Positions 44,403-54,453 of a DNA stretch of 64,000 nucleotides are shown in pieces. The number at the start of each line of letters is the position of its first letter. The stretch's first letter is position 1. Made by a program: the position numbers and the translations under genes. Below the pieces are notes generated by a model that saw only the letters and a program-made list of their open reading frames with translations, was not told the DNA's origin and did no database searches. The stretch spans positions 15,288 to 79,287 of the forward strand of contig LMAD01000007.1 in NCBI GenBank assembly GCA_001443545.1, written 5' to 3'. The DNA is from Acidimicrobiaceae bacterium RAAP-2. GTDB taxonomy: Bacteria; Actinomycetota; Acidimicrobiia; Acidimicrobiales; RAAP-2.

Positions 44403-45262
44403 AGTTTCACCTCGGTCACGTCGAAGTAGCTGCGCAACCGGTCACCGATGAAGTTCAGGCAGAGCAGGAACAGACAGAGTGCCAGTGAGGGGAAGATGAC
44501 CAGCCAGGGGTTCTGGGCCATGACGGTGCGCGATTCGTTGATCATGTTGCCCCACGACGGTGTCGGAGGGTTCACGGAGAGGCCGAGGAACGCGAGGGCC
44601 CCTTCCAGGGTCACGACCGTGGCCACCCCAATCAGGAGAAAGGAGACGGCGATGGGGGCGATGTTCGGGAGGAGTTCGCGGAACAGGATTCGGCGGTCGG
44701 TGCAGCCCTGCACCTGGGCTGCGATCACGTAATCCTTCGTCGCCACGGCGAGCGTCGCGCCCCGGATTACCCGATAGACCAGCGGTACCGACGCCAAGCC
44801 GATGACGATGATGATCTTCAACAGGGTCCGCGGGGTCCAGAACGAGATCACGGCGATCACGGCGATGATCGCGGGGAACGCCAGCAGCACGTACATCACC
44901 GCCGTCAGTATCGAATCAAACCGACCGCGCCGGTAGGCAGCCAACATCCCTAAGGGCATTCCGACGCCGAACCCGATCAGCATTGCGCCGCTGCCGACGG
45001 CCAGGGAGACGCGGGAGCCGAAAACGATGCGAGACAGGATGTCTCGTCCGAGATCGTCGGTTCCCAGCAGATGGTGCAACGACGGACCGGCGTTGATGAC
45101 GTTGTAGTTCTGGAACAGTGGGTCGATCAACGGCAGGAAGTTAGCGAGGATCGCCGCGAGAACGTTCAGCGCCAACCACCCGACGCAGACCCAGAACAAC
45201 GGACCGAGTCGCTTACCGCGCAACGGGGTGAGTACTGTCGGCTCGTCGATAACGTCACTCAC
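44399..45262 (-). CDS. dppC: Dipeptide/oligopeptide ABC transporter permease, DppC type
   Basis: 287 aa, about six membrane helices. 'HLLGTDDLGRDILSRIVFGSRVSLAVG' is the DppC/OppC signature, and 'YVIAAQVQGCTDRRILFRELLPNIAPI' is the EAA loop that contacts the ATPases. The start is GTG at 45262. It overlaps dppB by 8 nt. Confidence 0.94.
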   Translation of the reverse strand: MSDVIDEPTVLTPLRGKRLGPLFWVCVGWLALNVLAAILANFLPLIDPLFQNYNVINAGPSLHHLLGTDDLGRDILSRIVFGSRVSLAVGSGAMLIGFGVGMPLGMLAAYRRGRFDSILTAVMYVLLAFPAIIAVIAVISFWTPRTLLKIIIVIGLASVPLVYRVIRGATLAVATKDYVIAAQVQGCTDRRILFRELLPNIAPIAVSFLLIGVATVVTLEGALAFLGLSVNPPTPSWGNMINESRTVMAQNPWLVIFPSLALCLFLLCLNFIGDRLRSYFDVTEVKL

Positions 45263-46205
45263 GGCTTATCCTCGGATCAACCAGGCTGATGATGAAGTCG
45301 AAGAAGAAATTGATTAGCACGACGCCAACCGACACCACCAAGACGATGCCCTGCACGAGGAGGTAGTCGCTGCTGGCGATACCCGCGATGAGCGTGTAGC
45401 CGAGCCCGGGAATGCCCAAGAGGTACTGCACCACGAAACTACCGGCGAGGAGACCGCCGATGTTGACCCCCGCGGTACCGAGGAGCGCCACCGAGGAGGG
45501 TCGAAACGCGTGGCGCCACATGATGCGACGTCGGCTCAAGCCCTTGGACCGCGCCATGGTGATGAACTCCTCCTGGAGCGTGGCGATCATGTCGCTGCGC
45601 AGGATTCGGAAATAGACAACGAAACTCGCAATCGCGAGCGTAAAGGCGGGCAGCGAGAGGCTCTCGAGATTGATCACCCAGTCAGAGGTGAACGGGACAA
45701 ACGAAGACGGACCCGTGTTGTTGACCCCGAGCTTGATTGAGATGAACAAGACGAGCAATACGATGATGATGAACGGCGGGATCGACAGGAGTGTGAAACT
45801 GCCGGCGCTCAAGACCCGGTCCAAGAATCCGTTCGGCTTGCGCGCCGAACGCATGGCCAGTGGGATGGCCGCGGCGAACGCGAGTACCTGGCTCAAGATA
45901 ATTAATTCGAGATCGATCGGGAACGCGGTGCGGATCGTCGAGGCCACCGAAGTCTGGGAGATGAAGGAAGTCCCGAGGTTGCCGTGCAGAACGTTACCGA
46001 TCCAGATGAAGTACTGCTCGATAATGGGCTTGTTCAGTCCCAGCTGTTTGTAGAGGATGGCGCGATTTGCGGGACTCGCCCCGGTGCCCAAGATCACCGT
46101 CGCCGGGTCACCCGGTAGCAGGTGAATCAGGTAGAAGCTGCCGACGGAGATGACGAAGACGATGCCGACGAGCATCACCAGTCGCCGCACCATGTACTTC
46201 AGCAC
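45255..46205 (-). CDS. dppB: Dipeptide/oligopeptide ABC transporter permease, DppB type
   Basis: 316 aa, six membrane helices. 'YLIHLLPGDPATVILG' near the N-terminus and the EAA loop 'EFITMARSKGLSRRRIMWRHAFRPS' are family-typical. GTG at 46205 is selected because a GAGGGGGGA SD lies immediately upstream on the minus strand; 17 further codons upstream have no such support. First gene of the operon. No binding-protein gene accompanies it. The operon separates rpsA from coaE, which are neighbours in mycobacteria. Confidence 0.93.
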   Translation of the reverse strand: MLKYMVRRLVMLVGIVFVISVGSFYLIHLLPGDPATVILGTGASPANRAILYKQLGLNKPIIEQYFIWIGNVLHGNLGTSFISQTSVASTIRTAFPIDLELIILSQVLAFAAAIPLAMRSARKPNGFLDRVLSAGSFTLLSIPPFIIIVLLVLFISIKLGVNNTGPSSFVPFTSDWVINLESLSLPAFTLAIASFVVYFRILRSDMIATLQEEFITMARSKGLSRRRIMWRHAFRPSSVALLGTAGVNIGGLLAGSFVVQYLLGIPGLGYTLIAGIASSDYLLVQGIVLVVSVGVVLINFFFDFIISLVDPRISRE

Positions 46206-46287
46206 ACATCCCCCCTCACGACTAGGTAGGAGATTAGCCAACGCGGTACGCGCCATCGAGACATGCCCCAGATTTATTCGCTGTGAC

Positions 46288-46293
46288 TACCGT
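46288..46293 (+). promoter_or_regulatory. -10 element TACCGT before coaE
   Basis: TACCGT, 6 nt, then the GTG at 46300. Confidence 0.45.
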
Positions 46294-46299
46294 GGGATC

Positions 46300-46890
46300 G
46301 TGGAAATCGTGTGCGTGGCCGGCGGCATCGGCGCCGGAAAGAGTACGGTGACTGACTATCTCAGGGGCCGAGGTTGGCCGGTGATCGACGCCGATGACGT
46401 TGCCCACGACGTCACGGAGCCGCATCGCCCCGCGTGGCGAGCGTTGCGTGACGCCTTCGGCGACGCGATTCTCGGCGCCGATGACGGCATTGACCGAGCC
46501 TTCGTCGCCGAGATCGTCTTCCACGATCCCTCGGCGCTGCGACGCCTGAACCAGATCACCCATGGCCACATCGGCGCCGAGATTCGTGCGCGTCTCGATC
46601 ACGCGACCGGTCCGGTCGCCTTCGTCGCGTTGCCCCTGTTCAAGCCGGAACATCGGCGAGTCTTCTCGCTGACCCGCGTCTGGGGTGTTCTCGTGTCGCC
46701 CGAGGTCGCCGTCGAGCGGCTGGTGCGTTCGCGGGGCCTGACGGAGCGAGACGCGCGCGCCCGTCTCGCAAGTCAGATCTCCAACGAGGAACGGATGAGC
46801 GTCGTCGACGACGTGATTTGGAACGAGGGAACCAAGAACGACCTCTACGCACGCGTGAACGAACTCACGTCGACCCTGGGGTTGGCGTGA
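46300..46890 (+). CDS. coaE: Dephospho-CoA kinase
   Basis: 196 aa P-loop kinase. 'VAGGIGAGKSTV' is Walker A, 'VIDADDVAHDV' the substrate Asp region, and 'RLASQISNEERMSVVDDVIWNEG' the C-terminal lid motif (family consensus QxxxxxR..ADxVIxNxG). It performs the last step of CoA synthesis. There is no GrpB-like C-terminal fusion as in mycobacteria. GTG at 46300 fits the leaderless spacing. It overlaps uvrB by 4 nt. Confidence 0.93.
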   Translation: MEIVCVAGGIGAGKSTVTDYLRGRGWPVIDADDVAHDVTEPHRPAWRALRDAFGDAILGADDGIDRAFVAEIVFHDPSALRRLNQITHGHIGAEIRARLDHATGPVAFVALPLFKPEHRRVFSLTRVWGVLVSPEVAVERLVRSRGLTERDARARLASQISNEERMSVVDDVIWNEGTKNDLYARVNELTSTLGLA

Positions 46891-48902
46891 GCGAGTTCCT
46901 GGTCGAATCGCCGTTTCAACCATCGGGGGATCAACCGCGGGCCATCGAGACGTTGTCGCGTGGCGTCACGGATGGGTTGCGCTATCAGACGCTCGAGGGA
47001 ATCACCGGGAGCGGCAAGACCGCAACGATTGCTTGGCTGGTCGAGCGGGTTCAGCGCCCCACGCTCATCCTCGAGCCCAATAAGTCACTGGCCGCCCAGC
47101 TGGCGTCGGAGCTGCGCGAGATGATGCCGCAGAATCGGGTGGAGTTCTTCGTCTCGTATTACGACTACTACCAGCCCGAGGCGTACATCCCTCGTACCGA
47201 CACGTTCATCGAGAAGGACAGCTCGATCAACGAGGAGATCGATCGACTGCGCCACGCGGCGACTTCGTCGCTGCTGACGCACCGCGACACGATCGTTGTG
47301 GCGTCGGTGTCGTGTATCTACGGGCTGGGTAGCCCGCTCGAGTATCGCGAGCGGATGTTGCCGCTGGCGCGTGGCGAGACGGTCGACCAGCGTCAGCTAC
47401 TTCGACGACTGGTCGAAATGCAGTACCACCGCAACGAGACCGTGCTCGAACGCGGTACCTTCCGGATGAAGGGCGACACGCTCGAGATTCAACCGGCGTA
47501 CACCAATGAGGCGATTCGGGTGTCGTTCTTCTTCGACGAGATCGAGGCCATCACCTTCTTCAATCCGCTCACCCAGGAGATGCGGGGTGCGGTCGACGAG
47601 GTGACGCTCTTCGCCGCCACGCACTATGCGACCAGCTCGGCGACCCTGCATCGCGCCTGTCGCTCCATTGAGACGGAACTCCAGCTCCAGTTGGCGAAGT
47701 TCGAAACCGAGGGGAAGCTGCTCGAGGCGCAGCGGCTGCGCTCTCGGACCGAACACGACCTCGAGATGCTCGAGCAGACTGGGGTCTGCGCCGGTATCGA
47801 GAACTATTCGGCGCACCTCGATGGTCGCAGCCGTGGCGAGCGCCCGTTCACCCTCCTCGACTATTTCCCCGACGACTACCTCGTGGTCATCGACGAATCG
47901 CACGTCGCGGTACCCCAAGTCCGCGGACAGTACGCGGGGGACCGCTCGCGCAAGGAGACACTGGTCGAACACGGCTTCCGTCTACCGAGTGCGATGGACA
48001 ACCGTCCGCTCAACTTCGAGGAGTTCATCGATCTCGTCCCCCAGATCGTGTTCGTGTCGGCGACGCCGGGACCGTACGAACTTGAGGTGAGCGACCAGGT
48101 CGCCGAGCAAGTCATCCGTCCGACCGGGCTCGTCGACCCGATCGTCCACGTGGTTCCGACGCGCAATCAGATCGATGACCTCCGGGGACGGCTCGATGAG
48201 GTCATCGAGCGGAACGAACGGGTGTTGATCACGACGTTGACCAAGCGTATGGCCGAAGACCTGACGACCTTTCTCACGAAGGCCGGCTACCGGGTGCAGT
48301 ACCTCCACAGTGATATCGACACGATCCAGCGGATCGAGATACTGCGCTCCTTGCGGCTCGGTGAATTCGACATCCTCGTCGGGATCAACCTCCTTCGAGA
48401 GGGACTCGACCTTCCCGAGGTGTCACTCGTCGCAATCCTCGACGCCGACAAAGAGGGTTTCCTGCGCTCGCGCAGTGCGCTGATTCAGACGATCGGTCGG
48501 GCCGCGCGTAACGCCAACGGAAACGCAGTGCTGTACGCCGACCGAATTACCGATTCGATGCGCGACGCCATCGGACTCACCGAGCGACGTCGACATCGTC
48601 AAATCGCTTACAACCTCGAGCACGGGATTGAACCGAGGACCGTGACGAAAAACGTAGCGGACATCCTCAACCGTCTGCGAAGCGACGGGGGTCCGGCTCG
48701 GCAACGAACTCCCGCCTTTGACCAACTGGAGGGGTCGTTGCCCGACGACCTGTCACGTGAGATCGCCCGCGTGGAAGCGGCGATGCTCGAAGCCGCTCGC
48801 GAACTGCGATTCGAAGAAGCCGCCACCTTGCGCGACCTGCTCCAGACCCTGCAACGCCAGGGGGTCGATCAGGGGGTCCTCGGCGGGACATTGGACACGT
48901 AA
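46887..48902 (+). CDS. uvrB: Excinuclease ABC subunit B
   Basis: 671 aa. Walker A GITGSGKT (38-45), the beta-hairpin 'YYDYYQPEAYIP', DEAD-like 'VVIDESHV', helicase motifs 'LITTLTKRMAEDLT' and 'QTIGRAARN', and the C-terminal UvrC-binding helix pair 'AARELRFEEAATLRDLL'. UvrB verifies damage after UvrA loading in nucleotide excision repair. GTG at 46887 overlaps the coaE stop by 4 nt and gives the normal N-terminus 'MSEFLVESPFQPSGDQP'. Confidence 0.97.
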   Translation: MSEFLVESPFQPSGDQPRAIETLSRGVTDGLRYQTLEGITGSGKTATIAWLVERVQRPTLILEPNKSLAAQLASELREMMPQNRVEFFVSYYDYYQPEAYIPRTDTFIEKDSSINEEIDRLRHAATSSLLTHRDTIVVASVSCIYGLGSPLEYRERMLPLARGETVDQRQLLRRLVEMQYHRNETVLERGTFRMKGDTLEIQPAYTNEAIRVSFFFDEIEAITFFNPLTQEMRGAVDEVTLFAATHYATSSATLHRACRSIETELQLQLAKFETEGKLLEAQRLRSRTEHDLEMLEQTGVCAGIENYSAHLDGRSRGERPFTLLDYFPDDYLVVIDESHVAVPQVRGQYAGDRSRKETLVEHGFRLPSAMDNRPLNFEEFIDLVPQIVFVSATPGPYELEVSDQVAEQVIRPTGLVDPIVHVVPTRNQIDDLRGRLDEVIERNERVLITTLTKRMAEDLTTFLTKAGYRVQYLHSDIDTIQRIEILRSLRLGEFDILVGINLLREGLDLPEVSLVAILDADKEGFLRSRSALIQTIGRAARNANGNAVLYADRITDSMRDAIGLTERRRHRQIAYNLEHGIEPRTVTKNVADILNRLRSDGGPARQRTPAFDQLEGSLPDDLSREIARVEAAMLEAARELRFEEAATLRDLLQTLQRQGVDQGVLGGTLDT

Positions 48903-48906
48903 CCGG

Positions 48907-48912
48907 TAGATT
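48907..48912 (+). promoter_or_regulatory. -10 element TAGATT before uvrA
   Basis: TAGATT, 6 nt, then the ATG at 48919. The flanking CCGG-TAG context is like the pdxS and rel promoters. Confidence 0.5.
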
Positions 48913-48918
48913 CACCAC

Positions 48919-51756
48919 ATGCCCCAGTCCATACGCGTTCAGGGTGCGCGCGTCCACAACCTGAAGAGCCTGACGGTGGAGATCCCCCGGGACCAGCTCG
49001 TGGTGTTCACCGGCCTTTCGGGCTCGGGCAAGTCATCGCTGGCCTTCGACACGATCTACGCCGAGGGGCAGCGACGTTACGTCGAGAGCCTGTCGGCGTA
49101 CGCCCGCCAGTTCTTGGGTCAGATGGACAAACCCGACGTCGATTTCATCGAGGGGCTCTCGCCGGCGATTTCCATCGACCAAAAGACGGCGTCACGCAAC
49201 CCGAGGTCCACCGTAGGGACGATCACCGAGATCCATGACTACCTCCGACTGATCTACGCGCGAATTGGCGTCCCCCACTGCCCGAACTGTGGAAAGCCGG
49301 TGAGCCGTCAGACGCCCCAGCAGATCGTCGACCTGGTCCTCAGCCGGCCCGCCAACCAGCGATTCATGGTCCTCGCGACCGTGGTCGACGGACGGAAGGG
49401 TGAATACAGTGCCCTCCTGGAGGACTTGGCGAGCCAGGGGTTTTCGCGGGTCCGCGTCGACGGGACGGTGCTCGAGCTCGCGGATCGTGAAGCCCTCACC
49501 TTGGCCCGATACGAGCAACACAGCATCGACGTTGTGCTCGACCGTCTGACGGTGAAAGGCTCGAACCGGCAACGGCTGACGGAGTCGGTCGAAACGGCGC
49601 TCGCGCTCACCAAGGGGACCGTCTCGGTGCTCTTCTTGCCCGATGAGGAGGTCGTACGGTACTCCGAGAAGTTGGCCTGCGCTGATTGCGGCATCAGCTT
49701 CAGTGAACTCGCGCCCCGTGATTTCTCCTTCAACTCACCCTACGGTGCCTGCCCGGTCTGCACGGGCCTAGGGACCCGATACGAGGTCGACCCCGACCTG
49801 GTGGTCCCCGAACCCGGCCGTTCGTTGGCGGACGGCGCGCTCGCGCCGTGGGCGGGTCAACGATTCAAATACTTCGAACGGTTGATCACCGGTATCGCGG
49901 ACATGGGTGGCTTCTCCCTTGACGTGCCGTGGAACAAGTTGCGAGCCAAGGATCGCAAGCTGGTGCTCTACGGCGTCGACAACAAGTCGGTGCCCGTGCG
50001 GTATCGAAATCGCTACGGCCGGGTGCGAACCTACGACACCACCTACAACGGCATCGTGGAGTGGTTGGAGCGTAAGCGCAATGAGGCGGACGGCGATTGG
50101 TCGCGCGAACAGGCCGAACAGTACATGCGCGAGGTCGAGTGCACTGCCTGTCGCGGACAACGTCTGAAGCCCGAGGTGCTCGCCGTACGAATCGCCGAAC
50201 GAAGCATCGCGGACGTCAGTGCGATGACCATCGACGAAGCGATCGGCTTCTTTCGCGGACTCAACCTCTCACAACGCGATGAGGCCATCGCTCACCAGGT
50301 CGTGAAGGAAATCAACGAACGGCTGAGCTTCCTGATGGACGTGGGGCTGGACTACCTGACGCTGAGTCGTGGGTCGGCGACGTTGTCGGGTGGCGAGGCG
50401 CAACGAATTCGTCTGGCGTCCCAGATTGGGAGCTACCTCGTCGGCGTGCTGTACGTGCTCGACGAACCCTCGATTGGACTGCACCAACGCGACAATCGTC
50501 GATTGATCGCGACGCTCGAGCGGCTGCGCGATTTGGGAAACTCCGTCATCGTCGTCGAACACGACGAGGAGACGATACGCAGCGCGGACTTCATCGTCGA
50601 TATCGGCCCCGGCGCCGGTGAGTTCGGTGGCCGGGTCGTGCACGCCGGCTCCTACGCCGATCTGCTCGCCAACGACGAGTCGATAACGGGCCAGTACCTG
50701 TCGGGTCGTCGCTCAATCGCGGTTCCACCGACGCGACGACCCGGCGACGGGAACGCGCTCGTCGTCGTTGGGGCGCGGGCGAACAATCTGCGCGACGTAA
50801 CCGTGGCCTTCCCGCTAGGCACGTTCACTGCCGTCACCGGAGTCTCGGGGTCGGGGAAGTCGACCCTCGTGAACGCGATACTGCTCAATGCGTTGGAGCG
50901 TTCCATCAACGGGGCGCGCGTGACGGCCGCGGCACACGACTCGATCGAGGGGATCGAGTACATCGACAAAGTGGTGGCCGTCAACCAACAGCCAATCGGC
51001 CGTACGCCGCGGTCGAACCCGGCGACCTACACCGGGGTCTTCGACAAGATCCGCAAGTTGTTCGCCGAGACCTCGGAGTCAAAGGTGCGCGGCTATCTGC
51101 CCGGTCGGTTCTCGTTCAACGTCAAGGGCGGCCGGTGCGAAACGTGCGCCGGTGACGGGACCATCAAGATCGAGATGCATTTCTTGCCCGACGTCTACGT
51201 GAACTGCGAAGTGTGCAACGGGGCCCGTTACAACCGCGAGACCCTCGAGATCCTGTACCGGGGTAAATCGATCAGTGATGTCTTGAACATGCCAGTGGCC
51301 GAAGCGCTGACGTTCTTCGAACGCCAGCCATCGATCATGCGCCACATCCAGAGCCTGTTCGACGTCGGGCTCGGGTACGTCCGACTCGGTCAGCCCGCGC
51401 CGACATTGTCGGGTGGCGAAGCCCAACGGGTGAAGTTGGCGGCGGAGCTGGCCCGTCGACCGACCGGTCACACCCTGTACGTGTTGGACGAGCCGACGAC
51501 GGGCCTGCACTTCGACGACGTTCACCGACTCCTCGAAGTGCTCCACCGCCTGGTAGACCAAGGGAACACCGTGCTGGTCATCGAGCACAACCTGGACGTC
51601 ATCAAGACGGCCGACTGGATCGTTGACCTAGGGCCCGACGGCGGGCGACGAGGTGGACTCGTCGTGGGGGAGGGTACGCCCGAATCCATTGCCGGGTTGG
51701 ACAGCGCCACCGGCAACGTCGTGCGCGACGCGCTCCGAGCGCACGCGAGGGTCTAG
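48919..51756 (+). CDS. uvrA: Excinuclease ABC subunit A
   Basis: 945 aa ABC-type damage sensor with two ATPase modules: Walker A at 32-40 (GLSGSGKSS) and at about 641-649 (GVSGSGKST). Signatures are '[16 protein letters not shown]' and '[18 protein letters not shown]'. Zinc ligands are visible in '[16 protein letters not shown]' and '[17 protein letters not shown]'. uvrC follows with a 1 nt overlap, so uvrB, uvrA and uvrC form one repair cluster. Confidence 0.98.
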   Translation: MPQSIRVQGARVHNLKSLTVEIPRDQLVVFTGLSGSGKSSLAFDTIYAEGQRRYVESLSAYARQFLGQMDKPDVDFIEGLSPAISIDQKTASRNPRSTVGTITEIHDYLRLIYARIGVPHCPNCGKPVSRQTPQQIVDLVLSRPANQRFMVLATVVDGRKGEYSALLEDLASQGFSRVRVDGTVLELADREALTLARYEQHSIDVVLDRLTVKGSNRQRLTESVETALALTKGTVSVLFLPDEEVVRYSEKLACADCGISFSELAPRDFSFNSPYGACPVCTGLGTRYEVDPDLVVPEPGRSLADGALAPWAGQRFKYFERLITGIADMGGFSLDVPWNKLRAKDRKLVLYGVDNKSVPVRYRNRYGRVRTYDTTYNGIVEWLERKRNEADGDWSREQAEQYMREVECTACRGQRLKPEVLAVRIAERSIADVSAMTIDEAIGFFRGLNLSQRDEAIAHQVVKEINERLSFLMDVGLDYLTLSRGSATLSGGEAQRIRLASQIGSYLVGVLYVLDEPSIGLHQRDNRRLIATLERLRDLGNSVIVVEHDEETIRSADFIVDIGPGAGEFGGRVVHAGSYADLLANDESITGQYLSGRRSIAVPPTRRPGDGNALVVVGARANNLRDVTVAFPLGTFTAVTGVSGSGKSTLVNAILLNALERSINGARVTAAAHDSIEGIEYIDKVVAVNQQPIGRTPRSNPATYTGVFDKIRKLFAETSESKVRGYLPGRFSFNVKGGRCETCAGDGTIKIEMHFLPDVYVNCEVCNGARYNRETLEILYRGKSISDVLNMPVAEALTFFERQPSIMRHIQSLFDVGLGYVRLGQPAPTLSGGEAQRVKLAAELARRPTGHTLYVLDEPTTGLHFDDVHRLLEVLHRLVDQGNTVLVIEHNLDVIKTADWIVDLGPDGGRRGGLVVGEGTPESIAGLDSATGNVVRDALRAHARV

Positions 51757-53618
51757 TGCTGTCCAAGCCCGGCGCCATTCCACGGGCGAGCGGGTGTTAC
51801 CTCTTTCGTAATGAGCGCGGCACCGTCATCTACGTGGGTAAGGCGCGTTCGCTCAATCAACGACTGGGTAGCTATTTCCAGCGCCGCGACGGACTGAGCG
51901 CCAAGACGCAAGCCCTCATGGATGAGGCGACCGCCGTCGAGTGGATCGTGACCCCGAGTGAGGTCGACGCACTGATTCTGGAGAACGAGCTGATCAAGGA
52001 GAATCAGCCGCACTACAACCTGCGCTTGAAGGACGATAAGACGTATCCCTACGTGGCACTCGACGTGCGTAACCCCTTCCCGGTGCCGTACGTGACCCGG
52101 GGACAGCACGTGGCCGGCGTGCGGTACTTCGGACCGTTCGTCGACGTGCGCGCGCTTCGCGCGACGATGGATGAACTGCTGCAAGTGTTCCCACTGCGCA
52201 CGTGTTCGCGCCACAAGTATGACTACCAGCGACGGATCGGTCGCCCGTGCCTCCTCTTCGATATCGGCAAGTGTTCGGGGCCCTGCGTGGGCGCCATCGA
52301 CACCGACGCGTACGGGGCACTCGTCCGGTCGTGGGCAAGCTTCTTCGAAGGTGACGTGCGGCCGCTGCGCCGGACGCTCGAAGTTCGTATGAAGGAGTCG
52401 TCCGCTCAACGGCACTACGAAGCGGCCGCGCGGATACGCGACGGACTGGCGGCCTTGGCGCGCGCGTCGAACGACCAGGTCATCGTGCTGGACGACCACT
52501 CGAATCTCGACGCCGTCGCCGTGCGAATCTCCGGGGTGCGCGCGGGCGTCGTCCGATTCCGGGTTCGACACGGCCGGATCATCGGTCGACAGGTCCACTT
52601 CGTCGACCGGGCCCTCGATGAATCGGCGCTCGAGGTCTTGGAGTCGGTGCTGCCGTCACTCTACGTCGACCAGTTGGACGTTCCGCGCGAGGTTGTCACC
52701 AACGTCGAGGTCGACTCGCCGTTGATCACGGCTTTCCTTACGGAGCGACGCGGCGGCCCGGTGACGGTGTCCATCCCACAGCGCGGACGCCGACGACGGG
52801 TGCTCGAAATGGCCGAGGCCGACGCCGACGCGGTGATGGAACGCGATTCGCACCGTCGGGAGTTCGATTACAACGTCCGTTCTCGAGCGCTGCAAGAGAT
52901 CGGGACCTCGCTGGGTCTCTCGCGGCCGCCGTACCGTATCGAATGTTTCGACATGAGCCATCTCCAGGGCACCAATTACGTGGGGTCGATGGTCGTGTTC
53001 GAAGACGGGGTCGCTAAGAAGTCTGACTACCGCCGGTTTCACGTTCGAGAGACCGTCGGCAACGACGACGTCGGCGCAATGTTCGAAGTCGTTCGGCGTC
53101 GGCTCAGCCACTGGGGTGACAGCGGTGACTCGGCCAAGTTCGCCCGGCCCGATCTGATCGTGATCGACGGAGGACTGCCGCAACTTCACGCCGCGATGGC
53201 GGCGGCCGACGCAGTCGGGCTCACCGACGGCGTCGAGTTCACGGCGCTCGCCAAGCGCGAGGAGCTGCTGTATCGACCGGGAGAGCCGACGCCGATCATG
53301 CTGGAACGAGGGTCCGAGGCGCTCTACCTCGTGCAACGCATTCGCGATGAGGCCCACCGCTTCGCAATCAATTTTCACCGTTCGAAGCGAGGCCGCGCAA
53401 TGGTGGCCACTTCCCTGGAGGGCGTGGCCGGTCTCGGCCCGCAACGTCGGAGTCGTCTGATGATCCAGTGCGGCTCCCTGGACAATCTTCGAGCAATGAC
53501 CCTGGAGGAGTTGGTCGCGATTGACTGGCTACCTGACGCCGTCGCTCGGAACCTCTACGATCACCTACGGGCGCCGACGTCGCGCCGGCCGTCCAAGGAG
53601 ATGCCTGACGATGAGTGA
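51756..53618 (+). CDS. uvrC: Excinuclease ABC subunit C
   Basis: 620 aa. N-terminal GIY-YIG nuclease ('GCYLFRNERGTVIYVGKARS') for the 3' cut, UVR domain (about 205-240), RNase H-like C-terminal nuclease for the 5' cut ('IECFDMSHLQGTNYVGSMVVFEDG' split across about 390-415) and paired helix-hairpin-helix motifs at the end ('GVAGLGPQRRSRL'). GTG at 51756 shares one base with the uvrA TAG. rapZ overlaps the 3' end by 8 nt. Confidence 0.97.
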   Translation: MLSKPGAIPRASGCYLFRNERGTVIYVGKARSLNQRLGSYFQRRDGLSAKTQALMDEATAVEWIVTPSEVDALILENELIKENQPHYNLRLKDDKTYPYVALDVRNPFPVPYVTRGQHVAGVRYFGPFVDVRALRATMDELLQVFPLRTCSRHKYDYQRRIGRPCLLFDIGKCSGPCVGAIDTDAYGALVRSWASFFEGDVRPLRRTLEVRMKESSAQRHYEAAARIRDGLAALARASNDQVIVLDDHSNLDAVAVRISGVRAGVVRFRVRHGRIIGRQVHFVDRALDESALEVLESVLPSLYVDQLDVPREVVTNVEVDSPLITAFLTERRGGPVTVSIPQRGRRRRVLEMAEADADAVMERDSHRREFDYNVRSRALQEIGTSLGLSRPPYRIECFDMSHLQGTNYVGSMVVFEDGVAKKSDYRRFHVRETVGNDDVGAMFEVVRRRLSHWGDSGDSAKFARPDLIVIDGGLPQLHAAMAAADAVGLTDGVEFTALAKREELLYRPGEPTPIMLERGSEALYLVQRIRDEAHRFAINFHRSKRGRAMVATSLEGVAGLGPQRRSRLMIQCGSLDNLRAMTLEELVAIDWLPDAVARNLYDHLRAPTSRRPSKEMPDDE

Positions 53619-54453
53619 GATCTTGCTGGTGACGGGTATGTCGGGGGCCGGTCGATCGACCGTTTCGGCCGCTCTCGAAGATTTGGGCTGGTTCGTTATC
53701 GACAATCTGCCACTCGAACTCGTGGTCCGCGTGGGTGAGCTGGCCACGGCCGGCAACCTCGACTACACGGGCGTGGCCTTCGTGGTTGGGCGAAGCGGTC
53801 GCGTCCAGCCTGACGCACTGCTGGCGGTCGAGCAGGAACTGCAGTTGAAGCACGGCGGCGCCAAGATCCTGTTCTTGGACGCGCCCGACGACGTGTTGAT
53901 TCACCGCTACGAAGGAAATCGGCGACGACACCCGTACCCGGCTCCGACCCTCGCCGATTCGATCGCGAGCGAGCGACTGCTGCTCCAACCGTTGCGCGAC
54001 GCCGCGGACTTGGTCATTGATACGGGTTCGATCAATACGAATCAGCTGCGCTCGCGAATCGTCGAGACCTTCGCGACGGTCGGCAACGATTCGCTACGGG
54101 TGTCGCTGGTCTCGTTCGGGTACGCCAATGGCATCCCCCGTGACGTCGACCTGGTCTTCGACTGTCGCTTCCTGCCCAATCCCCACTGGGTCGAAGAGTT
54201 GCGACCGATGACGGGTTTGGATGAGCCGGTGTCGACGTACGTCCTCGATCACGAGCCGGCCCAGCACCTCGTCCGCGACGTCGTATCCCTACTCGAGTGG
54301 CAGATTCCAGCCTTCGCCAAGGAGGGTAAGTCGTACCTCTCGGTGGCGTTCGGCTGCACCGGTGGGCGTCATCGTTCGGTGGCCATCGCCGAGGAGATCC
54401 GTCGTCGGTTGCACATCACCAACGACGTCTACCACCGCGATATCGCTCGATGA
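53611..54453 (+). CDS. rapZ: RapZ/YvcJ-family nucleotide-binding protein
   Basis: 280 aa. The Walker A variant 'GMSGAGRSTV' is followed by 'FVIDNLPLELV', then the C-terminal half with 'VSFGYANGIPRDVDLVFDCRFLPNP' and 'FGCTGGRHRSVAIAE', both conserved in RapZ. It binds ATP/GTP; in E. coli RapZ guides decay of the GlmZ small RNA, while the actinobacterial role is not established. ATG at 53611 overlaps uvrC by 8 nt; the frame upstream is uvrC antisense-like and discarded. Confidence 0.94.
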   Translation: MSEILLVTGMSGAGRSTVSAALEDLGWFVIDNLPLELVVRVGELATAGNLDYTGVAFVVGRSGRVQPDALLAVEQELQLKHGGAKILFLDAPDDVLIHRYEGNRRRHPYPAPTLADSIASERLLLQPLRDAADLVIDTGSINTNQLRSRIVETFATVGNDSLRVSLVSFGYANGIPRDVDLVFDCRFLPNPHWVEELRPMTGLDEPVSTYVLDHEPAQHLVRDVVSLLEWQIPAFAKEGKSYLSVAFGCTGGRHRSVAIAEEIRRRLHITNDVYHRDIAR

